Of a stretch of DNA of 14,482 nt, positions 1 through 7,082 are shown in pieces (the first letter of the stretch is position 1; the number at the start of each line of letters is the position of its first letter). The notes under the pieces are model-generated. The model ran no database searches. It was not told where the DNA came from and saw only the letters and a list, made by a program, of their open reading frames with translations. The position numbers and the translations under genes were made by a program. Origin of the DNA: Methylocystaceae bacterium (lineage in GTDB: Bacteria; Pseudomonadota; Alphaproteobacteria; Rhizobiales; Beijerinckiaceae); assembly GCA_003152255.1 (NCBI GenBank), contig PLZT01000371.1, forward strand, positions 1 to 14,482, read 5' to 3'.

Positions 1-363
<363 letters not shown>

Positions 364-882
364 ACAATCTCTTAGCGCATGGCGTCCAAGCGGTAAAGAC
401 CGGCTTTCACGCTTTTGCGCGATGCTGGCGGAGTCGTTCCGCGTCGCGATGGGTTGGCGACACAATAATTAATGCCAGTATCACACGCTCGCTATATGCG
501 GCGCGGCGACGTTTACGCTTGGCGTCATCTACCACGCAGGCGAGCTGGACAGAACATCCAAAGACAAAGCGCGATCATGCCCGGGTTGATCTTGGCTTCT
601 TCAGATCGCTTATCCGCCGCGGCATTTGGCCACGGCCCGGTTCGCTGGAATCCGCCTTTGTTCGCGTTGTGTTGCTCCAACGTCCGTTCGCGGCGCAATG
701 ACGAAGCTCGCAAAGCGCAAGATCAGGCGCTGTTTGTCGCCCATTAATTGACATTTTTCAAATGTTGCTTGCGCCTCGGGATGGATTGTCGCATTATTAA
801 TTAATGGGCTGTGGCCATTCCAGATGTCCTTCCGCTCGGCCTATGTGTAAGAATCGCAAGGATATCCTGGAGAGATACGAAA
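364..882. other. Region without a convincing gene between the purA leader and the small membrane peptide
   Basis: With the purA leader (203-363) this makes about 680 bases without a convincing gene. Several overlapping open frames exist on both strands, but they are arginine/proline-rich, have no recognisable family and no ribosome binding site. Minus-strand small hairpins lie just upstream of the terminator: GCGGA/TCCGC near 425-440 and CGGT/ACCG near 391-402, which would suit a structured leader or a small RNA. AT-rich patches near 463-477 and 791-803 could hold promoters. One plus-strand candidate is TTGCGC (769-774) and CATTAT (792-797), spaced 17 bases, which would serve the peptide gene at 883. 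All of this is weak. Confidence 0.4.
751..765. promoter_or_regulatory. 15-bp palindrome ACATTT-TTC-AAATGT, possible operator
   Basis: ACATTT (751-756) and AAATGT (760-765) form a perfect inverted repeat around TTC. It lies 118 bases before the small peptide ATG at 883 and directly upstream of a weak promoter-like pair (769-797). It is AT-rich inside GC-rich DNA, which makes chance less likely, but no regulator can be named. Confidence 0.3.
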
Positions 883-999
883 ATGGCAGTTCAGCGTTCG
901 AGCGGCGAAATCATCAAGATGGTCGCCTGGCTTGTTGGTGCGGTCGCGGTGGTTTTCGGCCTGATTCACTTCGCCCCCATCATCTCGCACGGCGGCTGA
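883..999 (+). CDS. Small single-helix membrane peptide, 38 aa, unknown function
   Basis: I do not recognise this protein. It has a short polar start (MAVQRSSGEIIK), one hydrophobic segment of about 22 residues (13-34, from MVAWLVGAV to FAPII), and a short ISHGG tail. This suits a single-pass inner-membrane peptide with its charged N-terminus inside. The ATG at 883 is preferred over an earlier in-frame ATG at 811. It is preceded by a good Shine-Dalgarno (GGAGAG, about 869-874) at normal spacing, and the extra 24 residues of the longer form are not hydrophobic. Such peptides often act as subunits or modulators of membrane complexes, but nothing here identifies a partner. The 3' end overlaps a doubtful ORF on the other strand. 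Confidence 0.55.
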   Translation: MAVQRSSGEIIKMVAWLVGAVAVVFGLIHFAPIISHGG

Positions 1000-1136
1000 A
1001 CCGGCTTGGCGCGACCCTCCGCTTCCTCGCGATAGGCGACGGAGCGGTAGTCGTGGTGATGTTCGCGACTTTCATAGGCGTCGCCCAGCCGCGGTTTCCG
1101 AGGCGCCCAAGATTCCAACAACTCCATGCCGCTCAT
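966..1136 (-). CDS. Doubtful small ORF, 56 aa, downstream of rlmH
   Basis: This open frame follows rlmH on the same strand after 69 bases and would encode a very polar, charged peptide beginning MSGMELLESWAPRKP and containing EHHHDYRS. There is no membrane segment, signal peptide or recognised domain, and only a weak purine-rich stretch (GGACGG) before the ATG at 1136-1134. Its last 34 bases overlap the 3' end of the 883-999 gene on the opposite strand. Its reasonable codon choice and position after rlmH argue for it; the lack of a ribosome binding site or family argues against. Confidence 0.25.
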   Translation of the reverse strand: MSGMELLESWAPRKPRLGDAYESREHHHDYRSVAYREEAEGRAKPVQPPCEMMGAK

Positions 1137-1205
1137 CGAGCCGTCCGCGGGACCCTTTCGGGGCCGGCGGCCGCGTGATGGGCGGCATATCTATATTTTC
1201 CCGGC

Positions 1206-1685
1206 TTATCCCCGGTGATAAGGATGTCCCGAGGCGATGGTCATGGCGCGGTAGATTTGCTCCGCCGCTAAAATGCGGACGATCTGATGCGGCAGAGTCA
1301 TGGCGCCAAAGCTAAACACCGCCCGCGCCCGAGCGCGAAGACGTGGATCGAGCCCCTCCGCCCCACCGATCACAAACCATAGGATTTTGCGTCCGGCGTC
1401 TCGCTCGCGCGCGATGAAACGGGCGAAATCCAAACTGCTGGCGGCCTGTCCGCGTTCATCGAAGGCCGCGACCGTCGCCTCCGGCGTCAACACCGAAAGC
1501 AGCGCGTCGCCCTCCGAGGTGATTCGCGCCGCGATGTCTCGAACCGGACTTTCGTCGAGTTCACGCACATCGAGGCCATCGAGGCCCAGATTGCGCATCG
1601 TTCCGATTCGTTTGGCGTAGCGCGCGAAAAGCTCGCGCTCGGGACCGGACTTCATCCGCCCTATGCACAAAATCCCCAAGCGCAT
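1206..1685 (-). CDS. rlmH: 23S rRNA (pseudouridine-1915 N3) methyltransferase RlmH
   Basis: RlmH methylates pseudouridine 1915 in helix 69 of 23S rRNA, using S-adenosylmethionine, on the assembled 70S ribosome. The 159 residues match the small SPOUT-fold family, which is usually about 155 aa. The SAM-binding knot region has FVIGGAEGLDP (about 104-114). The conserved C-terminal half includes SFGAMTLPHQIVRILAAEQ (about 125-143) and ends in the typical GHPYHRG. The ATG at 1685 is preceded by GAGAGG overlapping the rsfS stop, and rsfS ends only 12 bases upstream, so the two are almost certainly cotranscribed and perhaps translationally coupled. No clear terminator follows. Confidence 0.96.
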   Translation of the reverse strand: MRLGILCIGRMKSGPERELFARYAKRIGTMRNLGLDGLDVRELDESPVRDIAARITSEGDALLSVLTPEATVAAFDERGQAASSLDFARFIARERDAGRKILWFVIGGAEGLDPRLRARARAVFSFGAMTLPHQIVRILAAEQIYRAMTIASGHPYHRG

Positions 1686-1697
1686 CTGGCGCGCCTC

Positions 1698-2048
1698 TCA
1701 AGCCAGACGCATCTCGCGCGGACGGTCGCCGCCCCACATCTTTTCCAGATTGTAGAACTGGCGCACCTCGGGACGGAAAATGTGGACGATTATGTCGCCC
1801 GCGTCCACCAGCACCCAGTCGCATTGCGGCAGACCTTCGACGCGCGGGGCGGAAACGCCCGCCGCCTTGCAGGCCTTGATAACCCGATCGGCGATGGCGC
1901 CGACATGCACCGTCGAGCGGCCCGTGGCGATGATCATCGTATCGGCGAGCGCGGTTTTGCCGGCCAGATCGATGGAAACGACTTCTTCACCCTTGGCTTC
2001 GTCGAGGCTGGAAAGAATTTTGTCGGCGAGACGATCGGCGCTCAACAC
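1698..2048 (-). CDS. rsfS: Ribosomal silencing factor RsfS
   Basis: RsfS (RsfA, Iojap family) binds ribosomal protein uL14 on the 50S subunit, blocks joining to 30S and so lowers translation in stationary phase or starvation. The 116 residues cover the whole domain: EEVVSIDLAGKTALADTMII (about 21-40), ATGRSTVHVGAIADRV, and the C-terminal DWVLVDAGDIIVHIFRPEVR with the FYNLEKMW motif. The start is uncertain: a GTG at 2048-2046 directly follows GGCAGGG, and a TTG comes immediately after; either gives a short normal N-terminus. It sits 12 bases before rlmH, the common pairing. The usual upstream neighbour nadD is absent; instead there is a long leader with repeats and a terminator. Confidence 0.94.
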   Translation of the reverse strand: MLSADRLADKILSSLDEAKGEEVVSIDLAGKTALADTMIIATGRSTVHVGAIADRVIKACKAAGVSAPRVEGLPQCDWVLVDAGDIIVHIFRPEVRQFYNLEKMWGGDRPREMRLA

Positions 2049-2099
2049 CCCTGCCGCCGAGTTAGAGGCGGGCGCGTGGCTATTTTGTGAAAATGCGCT

Positions 2100-2151
2100 T
2101 GTTGTCAGCGTCGCTGTCCTCGTTATCGCGGGTTTACCCGCAAGGACAACA
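2100..2151 (-). promoter_or_regulatory. Nested inverted repeats in the rsfS upstream region
   Basis: The core is the perfect palindrome GCGGGT-TT-ACCCGC (2128-2141, plus-strand reading). Outside it TGTCCT (2115-2120) matches AGGACA (2143-2148). A still wider 7-bp pair, TGTTGTC (2100-2106) and GACAACA (2145-2151), competes with the middle arms for the same right-hand bases. The set lies about 50-100 bases upstream of the rsfS start. It could be a protein-binding operator near the rsfS promoter or a leader RNA with two exclusive folds. I see the repeats directly; the function is inferred. Confidence 0.4.
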
Positions 2152-2219
2152 TGGAGCGATTTGCTTCGGATTGCAACCGCATCCGACTGGAAAGATCGCC
2201 CAGTTTTTCGGCGCGCGAG

Positions 2220-2255
2220 ACTTGGGGCGAGAATTGGGATGACACTTGGGACGAG
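2220..2255. repeat. Three tandem 12-bp repeats upstream of rsfS
   Basis: Read on the minus strand, the units are CTCGTCCCAAGT (2255-2244), GTCATCCCAATT (2243-2232) and CTCGCCCCAAGT (2231-2220). The outer two agree at 11 of 12 bases; the middle one shares the TCCCAA core. The spacing is exact with no gaps. The array lies between the minus-strand terminator at 2264-2291 and rsfS, where an upstream activator or promoter element for rsfS could lie. It also reads on the plus strand as a four-residue repeat (TWGE, NWDD, TWDE), but that frame crosses the terminator and has no other sign of being coding. Confidence 0.5.
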
Positions 2256-2263
2256 GCTTTGCG

Positions 2264-2291
2264 AAAAAAAAAGCCCGGCGATTTCGCCGGG
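2264..2291 (-). terminator. Intrinsic terminator of the candidate small RNA
   Basis: On the minus strand CCCGGCG (2291-2285) pairs perfectly with CGCCGGG (2280-2274) around a four-base loop, followed after one C by nine T (2272-2264). The nearest minus-strand gene upstream, the oxidoreductase, ends almost 290 bases earlier, so this end more likely belongs to a short independent RNA than to that gene. Confidence 0.8.
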
Positions 2292-2380
2292 TTTAGGCAG
2301 TTAGGGCCCATCGAGAGGTGGGAGGAACCTCCAAGCCGTAACAAACGAATCTTAGTTGATTCGGCGCGAAAAGACTTGCA
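2264..2380 (-). ncRNA. Candidate small RNA with an anti-Shine-Dalgarno hairpin loop
   Basis: A complete terminator lies at the 3' end with no open gene before it, so a short untranslated transcript is the natural explanation. Upstream on the minus strand are a perfect hairpin CGAATC-AACTAA-GATTCG (2363-2346) and a second hairpin, GAGGT (2331-2327) with ACCTC (2319-2315). The second has TCCTCCC in its seven-base loop, complementary to a Shine-Dalgarno sequence. Loops of this kind are known in alphaproteobacterial trans-acting sRNAs such as the alpha-r14/CcsR type, which base-pair with mRNA start regions, usually with Hfq. A -10-like TAAAAT (2390-2385) suggests a start near 2380, giving about 115 nt. 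The exact 5' end is a guess: GGGCAGT (2401-2395) pairs with ACTGCCT (2301-2295), so a longer RNA starting near 2401 is also possible. Confidence 0.55.
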
Positions 2381-2510
2381 CTTAATTTTATGAGACTGCC
2401 CGCGAGAGGTCCGAGACGCCAGCCGCAAGGCCGCGCCGAAGCTGAAGTCCCGCCGCGCTCGCGAAATAGTCGTAGAAATTCCAGCGACTTATAACGCGAG
2501 GCGGAGCATC

Positions 2511-2549
2511 CGCGCGCCGCGTGACGAAAATGTCACAGCGCGCGACTTT
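2511..2549. terminator. Hairpin downstream of the oxidoreductase gene
   Basis: GTGAC (2521-2525) and GTCAC (2532-2536) form a stem around GAAAAT, extended by CGCGCG (2511-2516) with CGCGCG (2539-2544) across a small internal loop. It lies 36 bases after the oxidoreductase stop on the minus strand. A T-run (2546-2550) follows on the plus strand, not on the minus, where the known gene ends. It may therefore act as a T-less terminator for the oxidoreductase or stop plus-strand readthrough. Modest support. Confidence 0.4.
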
Positions 2550-2579
2550 TTGCGCCGCCGCCGCCGTACAACGTCACGG

Positions 2580-3551
2580 TTAAGGCGTGAGTATGATTGA
2601 TCCGACGGTTTGGCGGGCTTCCAGCGAGGCGTGCACCTTGGCCGCCTCCTCCAGCGGGAAGCTCGCGGCGACGTCCAGGTTCAAATGTCCGCGTTTTATC
2701 GCGCGCTCCAAATCCTCGGTCATATCCTCGTAAACGCGCCGGTCCGCGATATGAGTGAAAAGCGAGGGACGCGTGGCGTAAAGCGATCCCTTTTGCGCGA
2801 GAAGGCCGAGATCGAAGGCCGCCACTGGCCCCGACGCCGAGCCAAAGCTCACGAACATGCCGAATGGAGCGAGACAATCCAGCGATGCGGGAAAGGTCGC
2901 GGCGCCGACCCCGTCATAGACGACGTCGCACAGGCGTCCCTTGGTGATCTCCCGGACGCGCTGGACGAAATCCTCCTCGCGGTAGAGAATCACATGCTTG
3001 GCGCCGGCGTGATGAGCGATCTCGGCCTTCTCCCGGCTTCCCACCGTGGCCGTCACTTTCGCGCCGAGGGCGCTCGCCCACTGGCAAAGGAGTTGGCCGA
3101 CGCCGCCAGCGCCAGCATGCACGAGCACGCGATGGCCTTTTTTCACGCGAAAAGTGCGGCGCAGGAGATATTGCGCGGTGAGGCCCTTCAGCATCATCAC
3201 GGCGCCGGTCGCGTAGCTAAAGGATTTGGGCAGATGCACCAGCGACGCCGCCGAGATATTGCGCGCCTCGCTATAGCCGCCAAGCGCGCCGACATAGGCC
3301 ACGCGGTCGCCCGGCTGAAACTCCTTGACGCCCTCGCCGACGGCGATCACCTCACCGGCCCCTTCGTGGCCGGGCACGAAAGGAAACTCGGCCGGGTAAG
3401 CGCCGGTGCGCCGGTAAACATCGATGTAATTCACGCCAATGGCGTGGTGGCGCAGTTGAACTTCGCCCGGACCGGGGGCTGGCAAGTCGATGTCTTCGAG
3501 CTGAAGAACCTCCGGGCCGCCGGGCCGATGCGCGCGAATGACCTTAACCAT
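2580..3551 (-). CDS. NADPH:quinone oxidoreductase, zeta-crystallin/QOR type (MDR superfamily)
   Basis: This cytoplasmic medium-chain dehydrogenase/reductase probably uses NADPH to reduce quinones or other activated carbonyl compounds. The 323 residues are the usual length. The N-terminal GroES-like part has GVNYIDVYRRTGAYP (about 39-53) and PFVPGHEGAGEV (about 57-68), both typical of quinone oxidoreductases. The Rossmann part has the AGAGGVGQLL nucleotide loop (about 146-155). Zinc ligands of alcohol dehydrogenases are absent, as in this subfamily. The ATG at 3551 has a good ribosome binding site (GGGGAG, about 8 bases upstream). The gene stands alone and is divergent from the flavin hydroxylase across 152 bases. 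The exact substrate cannot be told from sequence. Confidence 0.93.
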   Translation of the reverse strand: MVKVIRAHRPGGPEVLQLEDIDLPAPGPGEVQLRHHAIGVNYIDVYRRTGAYPAEFPFVPGHEGAGEVIAVGEGVKEFQPGDRVAYVGALGGYSEARNISAASLVHLPKSFSYATGAVMMLKGLTAQYLLRRTFRVKKGHRVLVHAGAGGVGQLLCQWASALGAKVTATVGSREKAEIAHHAGAKHVILYREEDFVQRVREITKGRLCDVVYDGVGAATFPASLDCLAPFGMFVSFGSASGPVAAFDLGLLAQKGSLYATRPSLFTHIADRRVYEDMTEDLERAIKRGHLNLDVAASFPLEEAAKVHASLEARQTVGSIILTP

Positions 3552-3703
3552 CGATTTTCTCCCCGTTCCGCCGCCAAAACGCGAACATAGCCGAAAACCG
3601 TCGCCAAATGACGGCGGCGCGACAAATAAACGCGCGAACCAACCCGCGCTCGCGCGGAAGCCGCCGCGGCGCTATATAGCCTTCAGGATGGAGTGACAGA
3701 GCT

Positions 3704-4987
3704 ATGACGCAAGATCATGCAGGCGCGGCGCAAGCCGGACGCAAGACGCAAATTCTGGTGGCGGGGGCCGGCTCGACCGGCATCTCCGCGGCCCTTGCCT
3801 TCGCGCGCTCGGGATTGCGGGTCACGCTCGCGGGTCGTTTCCCGCCGCCGCTGCCGGGGCGCACCGTGGCGCTGTTCGAGTCCTCCGTGAGGTTTCTCGA
3901 CGCGCTCGGAGCGCTGCCGCGCGTCAAGGAAAAAGCCTGTCCGATCGAAGCGATCCGCATGATCGACGACACCGGCCAGTTGCTGCCGACGCCCGACCTC
4001 ACGCTGCGGGCGAGCGAGATCGACCTGCCGGCCTTGGGCGTCAACATCTCCAACGACGAACTGGTCGAGGCGCTGCTCGAGGTCGCCCGGGAGCGCGCGG
4101 CCTTCGAGATCGTCGACGCCGATATCGCCGATTATGTTTTTGACGGTGACGGAGCCGTGGCTCTGCTGGCCGACGGGCGCAAGATCGAGGCGGATTTCGT
4201 CGTCGCCGCCGACGGGCGGCAAAGCCGGGCGCGGGCGATCGCCGGGATCGACACGCAGGAATGGAGCTATCCACAAGTCGCGCTGACGATGCTGCTCTCG
4301 CATGAAGAGCCGCACGATAATATTTCGACCGAGTTTCACACGCGCTCCGGCCCCTTTACGCTGGTGCCGCTGCAAGGGCGGGAGGGCGCGCCGCACCGCT
4401 CGAGCCTCGTTTGGCTGATGAGCGTCGCCGACGCGAGCCGCCGTCTCGCGAAGCCGCGCGAGGAGCTCGAGTTCGAGTTGGAGGACCGCGCCCATGGACG
4501 TTTTGGCGCGATGAAGATCGAAGGCGGGATCGGACAGTTCCGCATGGGCGGGATGCGCGTCTCGCATCACGCCATCGGTCGCGTCGCCCTCGTGGGCGAG
4601 ACCTGCCACGTGTTCCCGCCGATCGGCGCGCAAGGCCTGAACCTTAGTCTGCGCGACGTGGCGGATCTGGAGGATTGCCTCGCGAGCGTCGATCTGACCA
4701 ATCCGCGCGAACTAGCGCCGGCGCTGGCGCGCTACGACCGCCACCGGCGCGCCGACATAGGGTTCCGCACGCTCGGCGTCGACATATTGAACCGCTCGCT
4801 GATCATTCCGCACCTGCCGGTCGATCTGATGCGCGGCGCGGGATTTTTGGCGATGACGGCGCTCGGACCGCTGCGCCGGGCGGTGATTCGCGAGGGGGTG
4901 CTGCCGCATTTCCTGCTCCCGAGGCTCATGCAGGGCAAGCCGCCACGCGCCGAGCGCTCGGGGCGGCGTTCTGTTCGGGCGCGGTAA
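3704..4987 (+). CDS. FAD-dependent hydroxylase of the UbiH/UbiF/Coq6 family, probably ubiquinone biosynthesis
   Basis: Members of this family use FAD, NAD(P)H and oxygen to add hydroxyl groups to the ubiquinone ring at the membrane. The 427 residues carry the FAD dinucleotide loop VAGAGSTG (about 19-26). They also have the second motif VAADGRQSRAR (about 167-177) and the third motif VALVGETCHVFPPIGAQGLN (about 294-313), whose PPIGAQGLNL stretch is diagnostic of the Ubi hydroxylases. The third motif has GE where the wider family usually has GD. The ATG at 3704 has GGAG ten bases upstream, and a TATA-rich palindrome GCTATATAGC (3671-3680) may mark its promoter. UbiH, UbiF and the alphaproteobacterial UbiL cannot be separated by eye, so no symbol is given. 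The C-terminus ends in an arginine-rich tail. Confidence 0.85.
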   Translation: MTQDHAGAAQAGRKTQILVAGAGSTGISAALAFARSGLRVTLAGRFPPPLPGRTVALFESSVRFLDALGALPRVKEKACPIEAIRMIDDTGQLLPTPDLTLRASEIDLPALGVNISNDELVEALLEVARERAAFEIVDADIADYVFDGDGAVALLADGRKIEADFVVAADGRQSRARAIAGIDTQEWSYPQVALTMLLSHEEPHDNISTEFHTRSGPFTLVPLQGREGAPHRSSLVWLMSVADASRRLAKPREELEFELEDRAHGRFGAMKIEGGIGQFRMGGMRVSHHAIGRVALVGETCHVFPPIGAQGLNLSLRDVADLEDCLASVDLTNPRELAPALARYDRHRRADIGFRTLGVDILNRSLIIPHLPVDLMRGAGFLAMTALGPLRRAVIREGVLPHFLLPRLMQGKPPRAERSGRRSVRAR

Positions 4988-5161
4988 AAACGGGACGCCA
5001 TGCGAATGGGCGCCGGTTTGCGGGTTCCCATTTGCTCGTCGCTCCTATATGAGATGCCGCATCGCAATATTTGGCGTCCATGCCGCGTTCCGTTCGCGCC
5101 CCGTTAATTGGGGCAGTCGGAAACGGCGGCGGTCATCCCTTGAACAAGCATCGGCCTATCC

Positions 5162-6988
5162 ATGAAGCTGCGCAACATCGCCATCATCGCCCACGTCGAT
5201 CACGGCAAGACCACGCTCGTCGATCGTCTGCTCCAGCAGTCGGGCGCGTTCCGCGAGAACCAGCGCGTGGCCGAGCGCGTCATGGACAGCAACGACCTTG
5301 AAAAAGAGCGTGGCATCACGATCATGGCCAAGGCGACCTCGATCGCCTGGAAGGACACCCGCATCAATATCGTCGACACGCCCGGCCACGCGGATTTCGG
5401 CGGCGAGGTGGAGCGCATTCTGTCCATGGTCGACGGCGCCATCGTGCTGGTCGACGCCGCCGAGGGCCCCATGCCGCAGACCAAATTCGTGGTCGGCAAG
5501 GCGCTCAAGATCGGCCTAAGGCCCATCGTTTGCATCAATAAGGTCGACAAGCCGGACGCCCGCATCACCGAGGTGGTGAACGAGGTGTTCGATCTTTTCG
5601 CGGCGCTCGACGCCACCGACGAGCAGCTCGATTTCCCGATCATCTACGGTTCCGCCAAGCAGGGCTGGATGGCCGATGAGCCGACCGGCCCGCAGGATGG
5701 CATGGCGCCGCTGTTCGATCTCGTGGTCAAGCATGTGCCGCAGCCCAAGATCGAAGAAGGCGGTTTCCGTCTGCTCGGCACGCTGCTAGAGGCCAATCCC
5801 TATCTCGGCCGCATTGTCACCGGTCGGGTTTTCGCCGGCAGCGTGAAGCCCAACCAGCAGGTCAAGGTGCTCGACCGCGAGGGCAAGGTGGTCGAAAACG
5901 GCCGCATTTCCAAGATCTTGGCGTTTCGCGGCATCGAGCGCCAGCCGATCGAGGAGGCGGAGGCCGGCGATATCGTCGCCATCGCGGGCCTCGAAAAATT
6001 CAACGTCGCCGACACGCTTTGCGCGCTCGATGTGAACGAGCCGCTGCAGGCGCAGCCGATCGATCCGCCGACCCTGTCCATGACCTTCCTCGTCAATGAT
6101 TCGCCGCTCGCCGGCACCGAGGGCGATAAGGTCACGAGCCGCATGATCCGCGCCCGCCTGTTCAAGGAGGGCGAGGGCAATGTCGCGCTGCGCATCGAGG
6201 ACACCCCCGGCTCCGACGCCTTCGTCGTCTCGGGCCGCGGCGAATTGCAACTCGGCATTCTCATCGAAACCATGCGCCGCGAAGGCTTCGAACTCGGCGT
6301 CTCGCGTCCAAAGGTCGTCTTCAAGAAGGGCGAGGGCGACGAAATCCTGGAGCCTATCGAGGAAGTCATCATCGACGTTGACGAGGAGCATTCCGGCGTC
6401 GTCGTTCAGAAGATGAACGAGCGCAAGGCCGAGATGATCGAGATGCGCCCGTCCGGCGGCAATCGCCTACGGCTCGTTTTCCACGCGCCGACGCGCGGCC
6501 TCATCGGTTATCAGGGCGAATTGCTCACCGACACGCGCGGCACTGCGATCATGAACCGCCTGTTCTTCGAATATGCGCCGCACAAGGGCGACATTCAGGG
6601 CCGCCGCAACGGGGTGCTGATCTCCAACGACCAGGGCGAGGCCGTCGCCTACGCCATGTGGAAGCTGGAAGATCGCGGCCCGATGATGATCGAGCCGGGC
6701 TGCAAGGTCTACAAGGGCATGATCGTCGGCGAGCATACGCGCGACAATGATCTCGAAATCAACGTGCTCAAGGGCAAGCAGCTCACCAACATCCGCACGC
6801 AGTCCAAGGACGAGGCGGTGCGTCTGACGCCGCCGATCCAGATGACGCTGGAAAAGGCGCTTGCCTATATCGAGGACGACGAGCGCGTCGAGGTGACGCC
6901 GAAGTCGATCCGCCTGCGCAAGGTCTATCTTGACCCGAACGAGCGCAAGCGCGCGGAAAAGAGCGGCAAGGCGGCGGCGGTGGCTTGA
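5162..6988 (+). CDS. typA: Translational GTPase TypA/BipA
   Basis: TypA is a ribosome-binding GTPase of the EF-G/LepA class, important in 50S assembly at low temperature and in stress. The 608 residues are standard. GTP motifs are all present: G1 AHVDHGKTT (10-18), the switch region with ERGITI (about 49-54), G3 DTPGH (72-76), G4 NKVD (126-129) and GSAKQGW (about G5). The elongation factor domains II, III and V follow, with TypA-specific C-terminal sequence such as PTRGLIGYQGELLTDTRGT (about 438-456). The ATG at 5162 matches the family start, but no clear Shine-Dalgarno lies before it. The 174-base upstream gap holds a small hairpin GCCCC-GTTAATT-GGGGC (5098-5114) in the likely leader. It is convergent with the regulator gene. 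Confidence 0.97.
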   Translation: MKLRNIAIIAHVDHGKTTLVDRLLQQSGAFRENQRVAERVMDSNDLEKERGITIMAKATSIAWKDTRINIVDTPGHADFGGEVERILSMVDGAIVLVDAAEGPMPQTKFVVGKALKIGLRPIVCINKVDKPDARITEVVNEVFDLFAALDATDEQLDFPIIYGSAKQGWMADEPTGPQDGMAPLFDLVVKHVPQPKIEEGGFRLLGTLLEANPYLGRIVTGRVFAGSVKPNQQVKVLDREGKVVENGRISKILAFRGIERQPIEEAEAGDIVAIAGLEKFNVADTLCALDVNEPLQAQPIDPPTLSMTFLVNDSPLAGTEGDKVTSRMIRARLFKEGEGNVALRIEDTPGSDAFVVSGRGELQLGILIETMRREGFELGVSRPKVVFKKGEGDEILEPIEEVIIDVDEEHSGVVVQKMNERKAEMIEMRPSGGNRLRLVFHAPTRGLIGYQGELLTDTRGTAIMNRLFFEYAPHKGDIQGRRNGVLISNDQGEAVAYAMWKLEDRGPMMIEPGCKVYKGMIVGEHTRDNDLEINVLKGKQLTNIRTQSKDEAVRLTPPIQMTLEKALAYIEDDERVEVTPKSIRLRKVYLDPNERKRAEKSGKAAAVA

Positions 6989-7031
6989 GGATGAGGTTCC
7001 GCCCAACGCTGCCGAGAGGATGAGGAGCGGA

Positions 7032-7067
7032 GCCAGGGAGCTTGCCGGGGCCTCCGGGCCCCCTGGC
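7032..7067. terminator. Strong GC hairpin between convergent genes
   Basis: GGGGCC-TCCG-GGCCCC (7047-7062) is a perfect 6-bp stem with a stable tetraloop, enclosed by GCCAG (7032-7036) and CTGGC (7063-7067). It sits 44 bases after typA and 16 bases beyond the end of the opposite regulator gene, so it could serve as a two-way transcription end. No T-run follows on either strand, so termination would have to be weak, bidirectional or assisted by Rho. Confidence 0.5.
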
Positions 7068-7082
7068 GCAGCTTTCGATCGT

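Noticed and set aside
364..470. Short minus-strand reading frame ending YRLDAMR just before the purA terminator, considered as a leader peptide
   Set aside because: Only about 12 codons from a GTG with no ribosome binding site and no run of regulatory codons; kept only as part of the leader region.
2151..2393. Plus-strand 80-codon frame with a TWGE/NWDD/TWDE repeat
   Set aside because: It reads through a strong minus-strand terminator and the small RNA candidate, has no ribosome binding site and resembles no family; the repeat is better explained at DNA level.
2264..2520. 6S RNA, tmRNA or SRP RNA as identity of the small RNA locus
   Set aside because: No tag peptide frame, no SRP GGAAG-loop signature and no long 6S-type open central bubble could be recognised by eye; a covariance search would decide.
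3683..4633. Minus-strand 316-codon frame opposite the flavin hydroxylase
   Set aside because: Composition rich in Arg, Gln, His and Asp is typical of antisense shadows; the plus strand has clear FAD motifs.
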